From positions 62,001 to 126,000 of the forward strand of contig NZ_JAIBOA010000017.1 of assembly GCF_019458805.1 (NCBI RefSeq): DNA of 64,000 nucleotides, in the 5' to 3' direction. The translations under genes and the position numbers were made by a program. Of this stretch, positions 41,847-50,433 are shown piece by piece (within the stretch, counting starts at the first letter, position 1; every line of letters begins with the position of its first letter). This DNA is from Actinomadura parmotrematis (GTDB lineage Bacteria; Actinomycetota; Actinomycetes; Streptosporangiales; Streptosporangiaceae). The notes beneath the pieces were generated by a model, which did no database searches, was not told the DNA's origin, and saw only the letters and a list, made by a program, of their open reading frames with translations.

Positions 41847-42284
41847 TCAGTCGAGGGCGAACTCGGCGCGGTAGGCGTCCGGCGCGACGGGCGCGTCCGC
41901 CTGCTTGGCGGGCGTCAGGCCGACGAGGCGGAGCCGGTGCCCGTGCACCGCGATCTCCTGCGCGAACCGCGCGCTGGTGTGCAGCTCGCCGGGGGCGTCG
42001 GTGCCGCCTGCGGACACCTTCACCCGGACGGTCGCGTCGCCCTCCCAGACGCACTGGACGCCCTCGGGGCAGCGGCTGTCGGCGGGCACGCCCTCGAAGG
42101 TGACGGTGACGTCGCCGCCGTCCGGGGCGGCGCTGCCGCCCGGCGCGAGCGTGAAGGACCCGCCGCCGCCCGGCGTTCCGGACGCTTCCGGCGCGGTGCC
42201 GGCGCCCGACGGCCGGCACGCCATGATCAGGATCGGGACCGCCAGCGCCGCCGGGACCAGCCCGATCCGTGCCAAGGTTCGCAT
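41847..42284 (-). CDS. Secreted lipoprotein of unknown function
   Basis: A 145-residue protein with a basic start (MRTLARIG), a hydrophobic core (LVPAALAVPILIMAC) ending in a lipobox Cys at about residue 23, then a Gly/Ala/Pro linker and a single beta-rich domain with one Cys pair (DSRCPEGVQCVWEGDATVRVKV). CPEGVQCVWEGDATV recalls small secreted domains with a disulfide, but I cannot name a family with confidence. Convergent with the aldo/keto reductase. Confidence 0.65.
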   Translation of the reverse strand: MRTLARIGLVPAALAVPILIMACRPSGAGTAPEASGTPGGGGSFTLAPGGSAAPDGGDVTVTFEGVPADSRCPEGVQCVWEGDATVRVKVSAGGTDAPGELHTSARFAQEIAVHGHRLRLVGLTPAKQADAPVAPDAYRAEFALD

Positions 42285-42439
42285 ATCCCCAGGGTAACCG
42301 AGCGGTCACCGGGCGCTCGCGGTGCCCGTGGTACGCGCGGCGCCCGGCCCGGTGCGCCGGCGGCGAGGAGAGCGAGAGGGCTGAAGGTAAGATGAGAAGG
42401 AAGCCCGCCTCATGGCCTCGCCGTGCCGCACGCTAGCAC

Positions 42440-44590
42440 TCACTCGGGGATCAGGTCACGCAGGTTCTCCGGCGTGACGACCCGCGACCCGGCGGCGAGC
42501 CCGTCCGGCCGCTCCAGCCCGATGAACGTCACCGGGTGGGCCGGCGGCGGCCCGCCGTCCCAGACGGTCGTGCTCTCGGCCGCCATCAGCCCCGCCAGGT
42601 AGCGGACGGTCAGGTACTCGCGCTCCATCACCGACCGCACGAGGTCGGAGGTGGTGGCCATGTTGTTCTCCACCGCGTTGAAACGGACGCCGCGCAGGTG
42701 CAGGTGCATCCACTTGGCCCGCCAGCCGCCGTCCGCGCCGTCGTGGACGAACGCGAGCGGCAGCGCCACCCGGCCCGCCCCGCGCAGGTCGGACTTCAAC
42801 CGGACCGTGCGCGGCTCGAACGGCCGCCCCTGCTGCTCGGCCTCGCGCAGCATGAACCCGAAGAACGACTCGGCGACCTCCTCGAAGCCCTCCCCGGAGA
42901 ACACGTTGACCTGCGGGATGACGAAGCGGTGCGTCACCTGCGCCAGGTTCAGCTCGATGAACTCCGACGCGCCCTGCGGCGCCGCGGTGATGTCGCCCGA
43001 GTGCCGCCCGGCCACCGACCGCAGGTTGGTGTACGACAGCCACGCGGGATTGCGGTAGGTGCGGTCGAGCATCAGCGCCGACAGGTCGAAGTCGGTGGTG
43101 TGCTCGTTCTCGCGCCAGTAGATGAAGAAGCGCAGCAGCGCGCCGTCGACGGGAGTCAGCGAGCCGCGCGGCAGCACCCCGAGGCCGCCCGGCGTGCCCT
43201 TGCCGGTGAGCGGCAGCGCGACGTCCAGCACGGCGGGGTCCAGCAGCAGGTGCCCGGGGGCGGGCAGGCGGCCCGCGATCTCGGCGTCCAGCAGGGCGGC
43301 GAGGCGGTCCAGCACGGCGTACGGCAGCCTCCGGCGCGTGTCGGGCAGCACCTTGCCGTACCCGAGCCGGTTGGCGAACACGCGCGTCCGGGTGGCGGCG
43401 GCGCGGTTGGCGGCGTGCTCGCGCACCGACAGCAGCACCCGGCCCGAGACGCGGCCCGCCGCGCGCTCGGCCGCGTCCAGGACGGCGTCGCGCTCGGCGG
43501 TCGTGAGGGCGTCGCGGAGCAGCCGGTCCAGCGAGCGGAACAGCAGGCCGGGCGCGGCGGCGAGCAGCCCGGCGGCGCCCACGACGTCGCGGCCGGCCAT
43601 CCGGCGCTCCAGGCGGCCGGCGAACGACGGCGCGTCCCGCTCGCCGCGCGCGACCTCGAACACCTGCGCGGCGTGCGGGTAGCGCGGGTACTCGTGCGGG
43701 TGCAGCCGCTCGCCGAGGCGCTTCCAGCGCTCGCGGTACGCGCCGACGTCGCCGAGCTTGGCGGGGCTCGCGGCCACGACGCCGTCCAGCGCCGCCAGCA
43801 GCGCGCGCCGGAACGGGCGGCGCAGCGGCAGGAAGCGGGTCGGGGCGAGCAGCGTGACGTCACCGCCCGACAGCGCGCAGGCGAGGCGCAGCACGTCGGT
43901 GACGGTGTCCACCCTCGGCTCCAGGCCGCCGTGGACGCGCACGTGGTTGATGACGGCGAGGTTCTCCCGGACGGGCACGTCCACCGGGTGCGGCCCGCCC
44001 GCGAAGTGCGCGGCGAGCTCGGCCAGGGCGTCCGCGGCGTCCTCGCCGAGCGGCGTCGTGGACGCGGCGAGCGCCAGGTAGAGGGCGTGCGCCTCGTCCT
44101 CCACGGTGCCGCCGGCGTGCAGGACGGTGACGCGGTCGCCCGCGCCCTCGATCAGCTCCTCGTGGGCGTCGAGCATCTGCTCGTAGCTGTGCTGGTAGCG
44201 GCCGTAGCCGGGCAGGGTGAGCAGGTCGAGCACGCCGTCCGACAGCACCGCGCCGGGGCGGCCGTCCACCAGCGCCTGCGCCAGCAGGCCCGCCCAGAAC
44301 TCCAGCGTGCCCGGCACGTTGCGCGGGAAGTCGCGGAAGTAGACGTTGTGGCGGACGTGGTCGCCGGCCAGCTCCCGCACGACCGGCAGGACGCCCTGCG
44401 CCAGGTCCAGGACCGCGCCCTGCGACAGCCCCGACAGGCGCCGCATCAGCTCGCCCGACAGCTTGAAGCCGGCCGTCAGCAGCACGGCGTCGAGCTGCCG
44501 CGCGGCGACAGCCCCGGTGCCGCCCGCGCCCTCGGGCAGCGGGACGCGGCGGGTGTGCTCGACGACGAGCCGGACGAGGTCGCTGCTCAT
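42440..44590 (-). CDS. TerD-related protein of the MXAN_6230/SCO0854 type
   Basis: A 716-residue protein. The C-terminal 230 residues contain a TerD-like pattern: RENEHTTDFDLSALMLD, SYTNLRSVAGRHSGDITAAPQGASEFIELNLAQV and NVFSGEGFEEVAESFFGFML. TerD domains bind calcium and occur in stress and tellurite-resistance systems. The first 450 residues are a large helical region without motif. Relatives I recall as MXAN_6230/SCO0854 proteins are described as having a RING domain, but no Cys cluster is present here. No other ter gene is nearby. Cellular role unknown. Confidence 0.6.
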   Translation of the reverse strand: MSSDLVRLVVEHTRRVPLPEGAGGTGAVAARQLDAVLLTAGFKLSGELMRRLSGLSQGAVLDLAQGVLPVVRELAGDHVRHNVYFRDFPRNVPGTLEFWAGLLAQALVDGRPGAVLSDGVLDLLTLPGYGRYQHSYEQMLDAHEELIEGAGDRVTVLHAGGTVEDEAHALYLALAASTTPLGEDAADALAELAAHFAGGPHPVDVPVRENLAVINHVRVHGGLEPRVDTVTDVLRLACALSGGDVTLLAPTRFLPLRRPFRRALLAALDGVVAASPAKLGDVGAYRERWKRLGERLHPHEYPRYPHAAQVFEVARGERDAPSFAGRLERRMAGRDVVGAAGLLAAAPGLLFRSLDRLLRDALTTAERDAVLDAAERAAGRVSGRVLLSVREHAANRAAATRTRVFANRLGYGKVLPDTRRRLPYAVLDRLAALLDAEIAGRLPAPGHLLLDPAVLDVALPLTGKGTPGGLGVLPRGSLTPVDGALLRFFIYWRENEHTTDFDLSALMLDRTYRNPAWLSYTNLRSVAGRHSGDITAAPQGASEFIELNLAQVTHRFVIPQVNVFSGEGFEEVAESFFGFMLREAEQQGRPFEPRTVRLKSDLRGAGRVALPLAFVHDGADGGWRAKWMHLHLRGVRFNAVENNMATTSDLVRSVMEREYLTVRYLAGLMAAESTTVWDGGPPPAHPVTFIGLERPDGLAAGSRVVTPENLRDLIPE

Positions 44591-44644
44591 CGCTGAATCG
44601 TGGCAGAACGGGTCAGGCCGGGCTAACGGATTAGCCCGGACCGG

Positions 44645-45703
44645 TCAGCCGCGCCAGCGGGCCAGCACGCGGTCGACGTCGGCGCGGATGGCGGCGCGCG
44701 CCTCCCGGCGCGGCGTCCCGCCCATGAGCAGCGCGTCGTAGCGGGTGTCCAGGTGCCGGACGGAGGCGATCACGGCGAGGGTGACGGCCTCGGGGTCCAG
44801 GTCGCGGCCCGCCGCGGTGCGCCCGACGCGGCCGCTGCCGCGCACCGCGGCGTGCGCGGCGATCCCGGCGGCGCGCTCGGGCGGGCAGCCGGGGAACAGC
44901 CGGCCGATCGCGGCGGCCATCGCGTCCCGCAGCTCGACGTCGGCGGCGGCGCGGCGCTCCTGGTCGCGCTCGCGGCGGCGGGCCCGCGCGTCGCCGTCGG
45001 CCAGGCACTGCTCCTCGGCGCGGGCGAGCGCGGCCTCCTCGACCAGCAGGCCGCGCCGCTCGTAGCGCTTGCGGCGCCGGTTGAGCTGCACGACCAGCGC
45101 CGACAGGCCGCTCTCCTTCTTCGCGCGGCGGGTGAGCGCGGCGTCCCCGGACGGCAGGAACGCCAGGTGGTCGAGGTCGGCGCAGGCCAGGCAGAGCGGG
45201 GCGCCGTCCTCGACGAGCTGGAAGCGGCCGGTGCCGCGGCAGGACGCGCAGTGCCAGCCGTCGCGCTCGGGGACGAGCACCTCCAGGTCGGGCGCCTTGG
45301 CCTGCTTGGCGGCCAGGCGCTCGCGCTGGGCGCCGGTCAGGTCGGCGCGGACCCAGTGGACGCGGCAGGCCCGTTCGAGGGCCTCGCCGCCGTCGCGGGT
45401 GAAGCGGAGCGGGCGCCGGTCGCGGGTGGCGGCCAGGTAGGCCGCCTCGCTCGGCTCCAGGCCCTGCCCGCGCGCCCAGGCGCCGAGCGCGCGCAGCGCG
45501 GCGTCGACGCGGTCGGGGCGGACGCCGAGGGCGTCCTCCAGGTGCGGGACGCGGCCCTGGCGCCACTCGTCGACCTGCGCGGACCGCAGCCAGCGCAGCC
45601 CGACGAACAGGTCGACCGCCGACACCTGGCGGGACCGCTTCAGGATGGGACCGGCGGCCTCGGCCACCCGGCGGCCGAGCCGGGTCTCGTGCACCTCGCT
45701 CAC
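44645..45703 (-). CDS. DUF2293-type protein with zinc-knuckle-like Cys cluster
   Basis: A 352-residue protein. A probable zinc ribbon lies at about residues 160-195 (HCASCRGTGRFQLVEDGAPLCLACADLDHL), followed by charged helices (KKESGLSALVVQLNRRRKRYERRGLLVEEAALARAEEQC). A C-terminal DUF2293-like domain follows (AAAIGRLFPGCPPERAAGIAAHAAVRGSGRVGRTA). This layout is common in actinobacteria; the function is unknown, with nucleic-acid binding possible from the basic helices. The GTG at 45703 was chosen from the N-terminal family pattern. Confidence 0.7.
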   Translation of the reverse strand: MSEVHETRLGRRVAEAAGPILKRSRQVSAVDLFVGLRWLRSAQVDEWRQGRVPHLEDALGVRPDRVDAALRALGAWARGQGLEPSEAAYLAATRDRRPLRFTRDGGEALERACRVHWVRADLTGAQRERLAAKQAKAPDLEVLVPERDGWHCASCRGTGRFQLVEDGAPLCLACADLDHLAFLPSGDAALTRRAKKESGLSALVVQLNRRRKRYERRGLLVEEAALARAEEQCLADGDARARRRERDQERRAAADVELRDAMAAAIGRLFPGCPPERAAGIAAHAAVRGSGRVGRTAAGRDLDPEAVTLAVIASVRHLDTRYDALLMGGTPRREARAAIRADVDRVLARWRG

Positions 45704-45762
45704 GTTCCCGCACCCTAGCGGCCCGCCGGCGCCCTCTCGCCATGACCGCCCGGTCGCCAAAA

Positions 45763-45824
45763 GTCGAGATGCGGCGTGTTGGGCACTTTTGATCTTCAAA
45801 GTGCCCAACACGCCGCATCTCGAC
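45763..45824. repeat. Long inverted repeat, same family as the one at 32.2 kb
   Basis: Two perfect 27-nt arms (45763-45789 and 45798-45824) enclose an 8-nt loop. The arm shares TGCGGCGTGTTGG with the 66-bp palindrome at 32215-32280. It lies between two divergent genes, so it cannot act as the terminator of either. Confidence 0.85.
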
Positions 45825-45874
45825 GGGGAGTGGCCGGGGGGTCGCGGGCGGGGCGGCCGGTGCGGGGGTGGTGT

Positions 45875-45932
45875 TTGACGGGAATGTCCTGATCGTGTAA
45901 TCGTTTACACGGTCCTGATGTAAACGATTACA
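45875..45932 (+). promoter_or_regulatory. Promoter with twin LacI-type operators
   Basis: TTGACG (45875-45880), 17 nt, then TAATCG (45898-45903) forms a reasonable housekeeping promoter. TGTAATCGTTTACA (45896-45909) overlaps the -10, and its exact reverse complement TGTAAACGATTACA occurs at 45919-45932, 9 nt downstream. Both fit the LacI/RbsR operator shape TGTAAnCGnTTACA. This implies autorepression of the ribose-type operon. Confidence 0.82.
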
Positions 45933-45959
45933 TCGGCGGGTCCCGGACGGGGAGGTGCC

Positions 45960-46991
45960 ATGGCGAGCGTGAAGGACGTCGCCCGCGCCGCGGGGGTGTC
46001 GGTCGCCACCGTGTCGCGGGTGCTGAACGACAGCGCCGCCGTCTCGGCGCCGGCCCGCGCGCGGGTCCTCGCCGCCGTCGCCGATCTCGGCTACCGGCCG
46101 AACGCCGTCGCCCGCTCGCTCCGCACCGACGCGACCCGCACCATCGGCCTGGTCATCGGCGACATCCTGAACCCGTTCTTCACCGAGCTCGCCCGTGCCG
46201 TGGAGGACGAGGCGCGCGCCGCGGGCTACTCGGTCGTCATCGGCAACGCCGACGAGCGGCCCGACCGCCAGGACCACTACGTCGCCACGCTGCTGGAGCA
46301 GCGCGTCGACGGCCTGCTGCTCTGCCCGACCGCCGAGATCACCCCGCTGGTGCGCGACATGGTCGAGCGCGGCGCCCCGCTGGTCTTCCTGGACCGCACG
46401 CTGCCCGGCCTGGACGTCCCGTCGGCGCGGGTCGACGGCACCGCCGCCGTCCACGACCTCGTCGCGCACCTGCACGGCCTCGGGCACCGCCGGCTCGCGT
46501 TCGTGTCCGGCCCGGCGACGCTGTCCACCGGCCGCGAGCGCACCGCGGCGTTCACCGCCGCGCTCGCCGCGCACGGCCTGCGCGTCCGCCCCGAGTACCT
46601 GGCGGCGGGCGACTTCCAGGCGGCGAGCGGACGCGCGGCCACCGCGCGGCTGCTGGCGCTGCCCGAACCCCCCGAAGTGATCGTCGCGGGGGACAACCTG
46701 ATGGCCCTCGGCGCGCTGGACGAGATCCGCGCCCGGGGCCTCGCCGTCCCCGGGGACGTCGGCCTCGCGGCCTACGACGACGTCCCCTGGTTCGCCCACC
46801 TCAGCCCGCCCGTCACCGCCGTCGCCCAGCCCGTCCAGGACCTCGGCCGCCGCGCCGTGCGCGCCCTGGCGGACCGGATGGCGGGGCGGCCGGTGGAGCA
46901 GGTGGTGCTGGCGGCCCGGCTGGTGGTGCGCCGCTCGTGCGGCGAGGCCGCGCCCGGGCCGGCGCGCAAGGAAGGGAGCGGTCGCCCGTGA
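45960..46991 (+). CDS. LacI-family repressor of the sugar operon (RbsR-like)
   Basis: A 343-residue regulator. The N-terminal LacI helix-turn-helix and hinge read SVKDVARAAGVSVATVSRVLNDSAAVSAPARARVLAAVADLGYRPNAVARSL. The rest is a periplasmic-binding-like effector domain (IGLVIGDILNPFFTELARAVEDEARAAGYSVVIGNADE, GLAAYDDVPWFAHLSPPVTAVAQP). GGAGG stands about 5 nt before the ATG. It overlaps rbsA (GTGA) and has twin operators upstream, so it probably represses its own operon until ribose or a related sugar binds. Confidence 0.92.
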   Translation: MASVKDVARAAGVSVATVSRVLNDSAAVSAPARARVLAAVADLGYRPNAVARSLRTDATRTIGLVIGDILNPFFTELARAVEDEARAAGYSVVIGNADERPDRQDHYVATLLEQRVDGLLLCPTAEITPLVRDMVERGAPLVFLDRTLPGLDVPSARVDGTAAVHDLVAHLHGLGHRRLAFVSGPATLSTGRERTAAFTAALAAHGLRVRPEYLAAGDFQAASGRAATARLLALPEPPEVIVAGDNLMALGALDEIRARGLAVPGDVGLAAYDDVPWFAHLSPPVTAVAQPVQDLGRRAVRALADRMAGRPVEQVVLAARLVVRRSCGEAAPGPARKEGSGRP

Positions 46992-48508
46992 GCGACAGGA
47001 GAGTGACCGGCGAGATCCTGCGGGTCCGGGGCCTGCGCAAGGCCTTCCCCGGGGTCGTCGCGCTGGACGGGGTCGACTTCGACCTGCGGCCCGGCGAGGT
47101 GCACGTGCTGCTCGGCGAGAACGGCGCCGGCAAGAGCACGCTGATCAAGACGCTGTCGGGCGCGCACCGCCCCGACGCCGGGACGATCGAGGTGGACGGC
47201 GAGCCGGTGGAGATCCGCTCCGCCGAGGACGCCGCCCGGCTCGGCATCGCCACCATCTACCAGGAGTTCAACCTGGTGCCCGAGCTCACCGTCGCCGAGA
47301 ACCTGTTCCTCGGCCGGCCGCCGCGCCGGTTCGGGCTGGTGGACCGGCGGCGGATGGACGCCGACGCGGCCGCCCTGCTGGAGCGGGTCGGCGTCGACGC
47401 CCGGCCGGGCCAGCGGATGGGCGACCTCGGCATCGCCCGCGCCCAGATGGTCGAGATCGCCCGCGCGCTGTCGCTGGACGCCCGCGTCCTGATCATGGAC
47501 GAGCCGACGGCGGTCCTCACCACCGGCGAGGTCGACCGGCTCTTCGAGATCGTGGCGGGGCTGCGCGACCAGGGCGTCGCGGTCGTGTTCATCACCCACC
47601 ACCTGGAGGAGATCCCCCGCATCGGGGACCGGGTCACGGTGCTGCGCGACGGCGCGTCGGTGGGGGAGGTGCCCGCCGGCACGCCCGAGGACGAGCTCGT
47701 CCGCCTCATGGTCGGCCGCTCCATCGAGCAGCAGTACCCGCGCGAGCGCACCGAGCCGGGCGACGTCCTGCTGGACGTCCGCGACCTCGGCCGCGCCGGC
47801 GTCTTCGACGGCGTCTCCTTCCAGGTGCGGGCGGGCGAGGTCGTCGGCCTCGCGGGCCTGGTCGGCGCGGGCCGCACCGAGGTCGCGCGGGCGGTGTTCG
47901 GCGCCGACCCCTACGACACCGGCACCGTCACCGTCGCCGGGACGCGGCTGCGCGGCGGGGACGTCGCCGCCGCGCTGGGCGCCGGGCTCGGCCTGGTCCC
48001 CGAGGACCGCAAGGGCCAGGGCCTCGTCCTCGGCGCCGACGTCCGCGAGAACCTCGGCCTGGTCACCCTCGGCCGCGCCACCCGCGCGGGCCTGGTCGAC
48101 CGCAAGGGGCAGGAGGAGCGCGCCGCCGGCATGGCCGAGCGGCTGAACGTGCGGATGAGCGGCCTCCGGCAGGAGGCCGGGACGCTGTCGGGCGGCAACC
48201 AGCAGAAGGTCGTCATCGGCAAGTGGCTCCTCGCCGGCGCCCGGGTGCTCGTCCTGGACGAGCCGACGCGCGGCGTCGACGTCGGCGCCAAGGTCGAGAT
48301 CTACCGGCTCGTCAACGACCTCACCGCCTCCGGGCACGCCGTCCTCATGATCTCCAGCGACCTCCCCGAGGTCCTCGGCATGAGCGACCGCGTCCTCGTG
48401 ATGGCGCGGGGGCGCCTCGCCGGCGAGCTGGCCGCCGGCGAGGCCACGCAGGACTCGGTGATGGCCCTCGCCGTCACCGGCGGATCGGACGCGGTGAAGG
48501 GATCGTGA
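46988..48508 (+). CDS. rbsA: Ribose-type sugar ABC importer ATPase, double-domain (RbsA)
   Basis: A 506-residue ATPase with two nucleotide-binding halves. The first has Walker A LLGENGAGKSTLIKTLSGAH and IMDEPTAVLTTGEVDRLF. The second has GLVGAGRTEVARAVFGADP, LSGGNQQKVVIGKWLLAGARVLVLDEPTRGVDVGAK, the degenerate pair typical of RbsA/XylG/MglA. The GTG overlaps the LacI stop. It powers import through the fused RbsC-RbsB protein. Confidence 0.93.
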   Translation: MSDRRVTGEILRVRGLRKAFPGVVALDGVDFDLRPGEVHVLLGENGAGKSTLIKTLSGAHRPDAGTIEVDGEPVEIRSAEDAARLGIATIYQEFNLVPELTVAENLFLGRPPRRFGLVDRRRMDADAAALLERVGVDARPGQRMGDLGIARAQMVEIARALSLDARVLIMDEPTAVLTTGEVDRLFEIVAGLRDQGVAVVFITHHLEEIPRIGDRVTVLRDGASVGEVPAGTPEDELVRLMVGRSIEQQYPRERTEPGDVLLDVRDLGRAGVFDGVSFQVRAGEVVGLAGLVGAGRTEVARAVFGADPYDTGTVTVAGTRLRGGDVAAALGAGLGLVPEDRKGQGLVLGADVRENLGLVTLGRATRAGLVDRKGQEERAAGMAERLNVRMSGLRQEAGTLSGGNQQKVVIGKWLLAGARVLVLDEPTRGVDVGAKVEIYRLVNDLTASGHAVLMISSDLPEVLGMSDRVLVMARGRLAGELAAGEATQDSVMALAVTGGSDAVKGS

Positions 48509-50433
48509 TGTCCGCAGACACGCTGCGCGGGCAGCGCAGGGACGGGAACCGCAACCGGGAGCTCGCCTCCCGGCTGCTCGGGGAGAACGGCGCGCTCGTC
48601 GGCCTGGTCGTGCTGGTGGTCGTGCTGGCCCTGCTGTCGGCCGACTTCCTCACCGTGACGAACCTGCTGAACGTCGGCGTGCAGGCGGCGGTCACCGCCG
48701 TCCTCGCCTTCGGCGTCACCTTCGTCATCGTGACCGGCGGCATCGACCTGTCGGTCGGCGCCGTCGCCGCCCTGTCGGCCGTCGTCCTCGCCTGGACGGC
48801 CACCGACCACGGGCTGCCGTGGCCGCTCGCGCTGGTCCTGGCGGTCCTGGTCGGCCTCGCCGCCGGGCTCGTCAACGGCGCCCTCATCACCTACGGCAAG
48901 CTCCCGCCGTTCATCGCGACGCTGGCGATGCTCGGCGTCGCCCGCGGCCTCGCGCTCGTCGTGTCCGACGGGTCGCCGATCGCGCTGCCGGGCGCCGTCA
49001 CCCACCTCGGCGACACGATCGGCGAGTACCTGCCGGTCCCGGTCATCGTCATGGTCGCGATGGGGCTGCTGACCGCGCTCGTGCTGAACCGCACCTACAG
49101 CGGCCGCGCCATGTTCGCCATCGGCGGCAACGAGGAGGCGGCGCGCCTGTCGGGCATCAAGGTGTCGCGGCAGAAGCTCGTCACCTACGGCCTGTCGGGC
49201 GCGTTCGCGGCCGTCGCGGGCATCGTCCTCGCCAGCCGCCTCGCCTCCGCGCAGCCGCAGGCCGCCAACGGCTACGAGCTGGACGCGATCGCCGCCGTCG
49301 TCATCGGCGGCGCGAGCCTGGCGGGCGGCAAGGGCAAGGCGTTCGGGACGCTGGTCGGCGCGCTCATCCTCGCGGTGCTGCGCAACGGCCTGAACCTGCT
49401 GTCGGTGTCGGCGTTCTGGCAGCAGGTCGTGATCGGCGTCGTCATCGCGCTCGCGGTGCTGCTGGACACCGTCCGGCGGCGCGGCGCCCGCGTCCGCCCG
49501 GCCGCGTTCTGGACGGGCGGCGCGGCCGTGCTCGCCGCGGTCGTGGCGATCGCCGTCGCCGTCGCGGCGACCGGCGGCCGCTCGGGCGGCTCGTCCGGCG
49601 GGGGAGCCGCGGGCGGCGTCAAGATCGGACTGTCGGTGTCGACGCTGAACAACCCGTTCTTCGTGGAGTTCCGCGACGGCGCGCAGGCCGAGGCCAAGAA
49701 GCTCGGCGTCGCGCTGACCGTCAGCGACGCCCAGAACGACGCCTCCCAGCAGGTCAACCAGGTGCAGAACTTCACCAGCGCCGGCGACGAGGCGATCATC
49801 ATCAACCCGGTGGACTCCGACGCCGCCGCGCCCGCCGTGCAGGCCGCCAACCGCGCCGACATCCCTGTCGTCGCCGCCGACCGCACCGTCAACAAGGCCA
49901 AGGTGGCGCAGCTCGTCGCCTCCGACAACGTCGCGGGCGGCAAGGACGCGGCGCGGGCGCTGGCGAAGCAGCTCGGCGGCAAGGGCAAGATCGTCGTCAT
50001 CCAGGGGCAGGCCGGCACGTCGGCGTCCCGCGAGCGCGGCCAGGGCTTCGAGCAGGGCCTCAAGGAGTTCCCGGGCATCCAGGTGCTCGCCCGCCAGCCC
50101 GCCGACTTCGACCGCACCAAGGGCCTGGACGTCATGACGAACCTGCTCCAGTCCCACCCCGACCTGCAAGGCGTGTTCGCCGAGAACGACGAGATGGCGC
50201 TCGGCGCCGTCAAGGCCCTCGGCGGCAAGGCCGGCACGCAGGTCAAGGTCGTCGGCTTCGACGGCACCCCGGAGGGGCTCGACGCGGTGAAGAAGGGCAC
50301 GATGAACGCGACGGTCGCCCAGCAGCCCCGGCTGCTCGGCCAGATGGCGGTGCGGAGCGCCGTCAAGGCCGCCCAGGGCGGGACGCTTCCGGCGACCAGC
50401 GCGGTGCCGGTGAAGGTGGAGGAGCACCAGTGA
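48508..50433 (+). CDS. Fused sugar ABC permease and binding protein (RbsC-RbsB)
   Basis: A 641-residue fusion. Residues about 25-335 are an RbsC-type permease (FLTVTNLLNVGVQAAVTAVLAFGVTFVIVTGGIDLSVGAVAAL, GNEEAARLSGIKVSRQKL, AVVIGGASLAGGKGKAFGTL). A further membrane helix at about 340-365 and a Gly/Ser linker lead into an RbsB-type binding domain (KIGLSVSTLNNPFFVEFRDGAQAEAKKLGVALTVSDAQND, GFDGTPEGLDAVKKGTMNATVAQQP). The helix acts as the anchor that a lipid would otherwise provide. ATG at 48508 overlaps the rbsA stop. No separate binding-protein gene is present. Confidence 0.9.
   Translation: MSADTLRGQRRDGNRNRELASRLLGENGALVGLVVLVVVLALLSADFLTVTNLLNVGVQAAVTAVLAFGVTFVIVTGGIDLSVGAVAALSAVVLAWTATDHGLPWPLALVLAVLVGLAAGLVNGALITYGKLPPFIATLAMLGVARGLALVVSDGSPIALPGAVTHLGDTIGEYLPVPVIVMVAMGLLTALVLNRTYSGRAMFAIGGNEEAARLSGIKVSRQKLVTYGLSGAFAAVAGIVLASRLASAQPQAANGYELDAIAAVVIGGASLAGGKGKAFGTLVGALILAVLRNGLNLLSVSAFWQQVVIGVVIALAVLLDTVRRRGARVRPAAFWTGGAAVLAAVVAIAVAVAATGGRSGGSSGGGAAGGVKIGLSVSTLNNPFFVEFRDGAQAEAKKLGVALTVSDAQNDASQQVNQVQNFTSAGDEAIIINPVDSDAAAPAVQAANRADIPVVAADRTVNKAKVAQLVASDNVAGGKDAARALAKQLGGKGKIVVIQGQAGTSASRERGQGFEQGLKEFPGIQVLARQPADFDRTKGLDVMTNLLQSHPDLQGVFAENDEMALGAVKALGGKAGTQVKVVGFDGTPEGLDAVKKGTMNATVAQQPRLLGQMAVRSAVKAAQGGTLPATSAVPVKVEEHQ

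Noticed and set aside
42392..42436. Possible 14-codon leader peptide (MRRKPASWPRRAAR)
   Set aside because: It points away from both flanking leftward genes, so no downstream gene is available to regulate.
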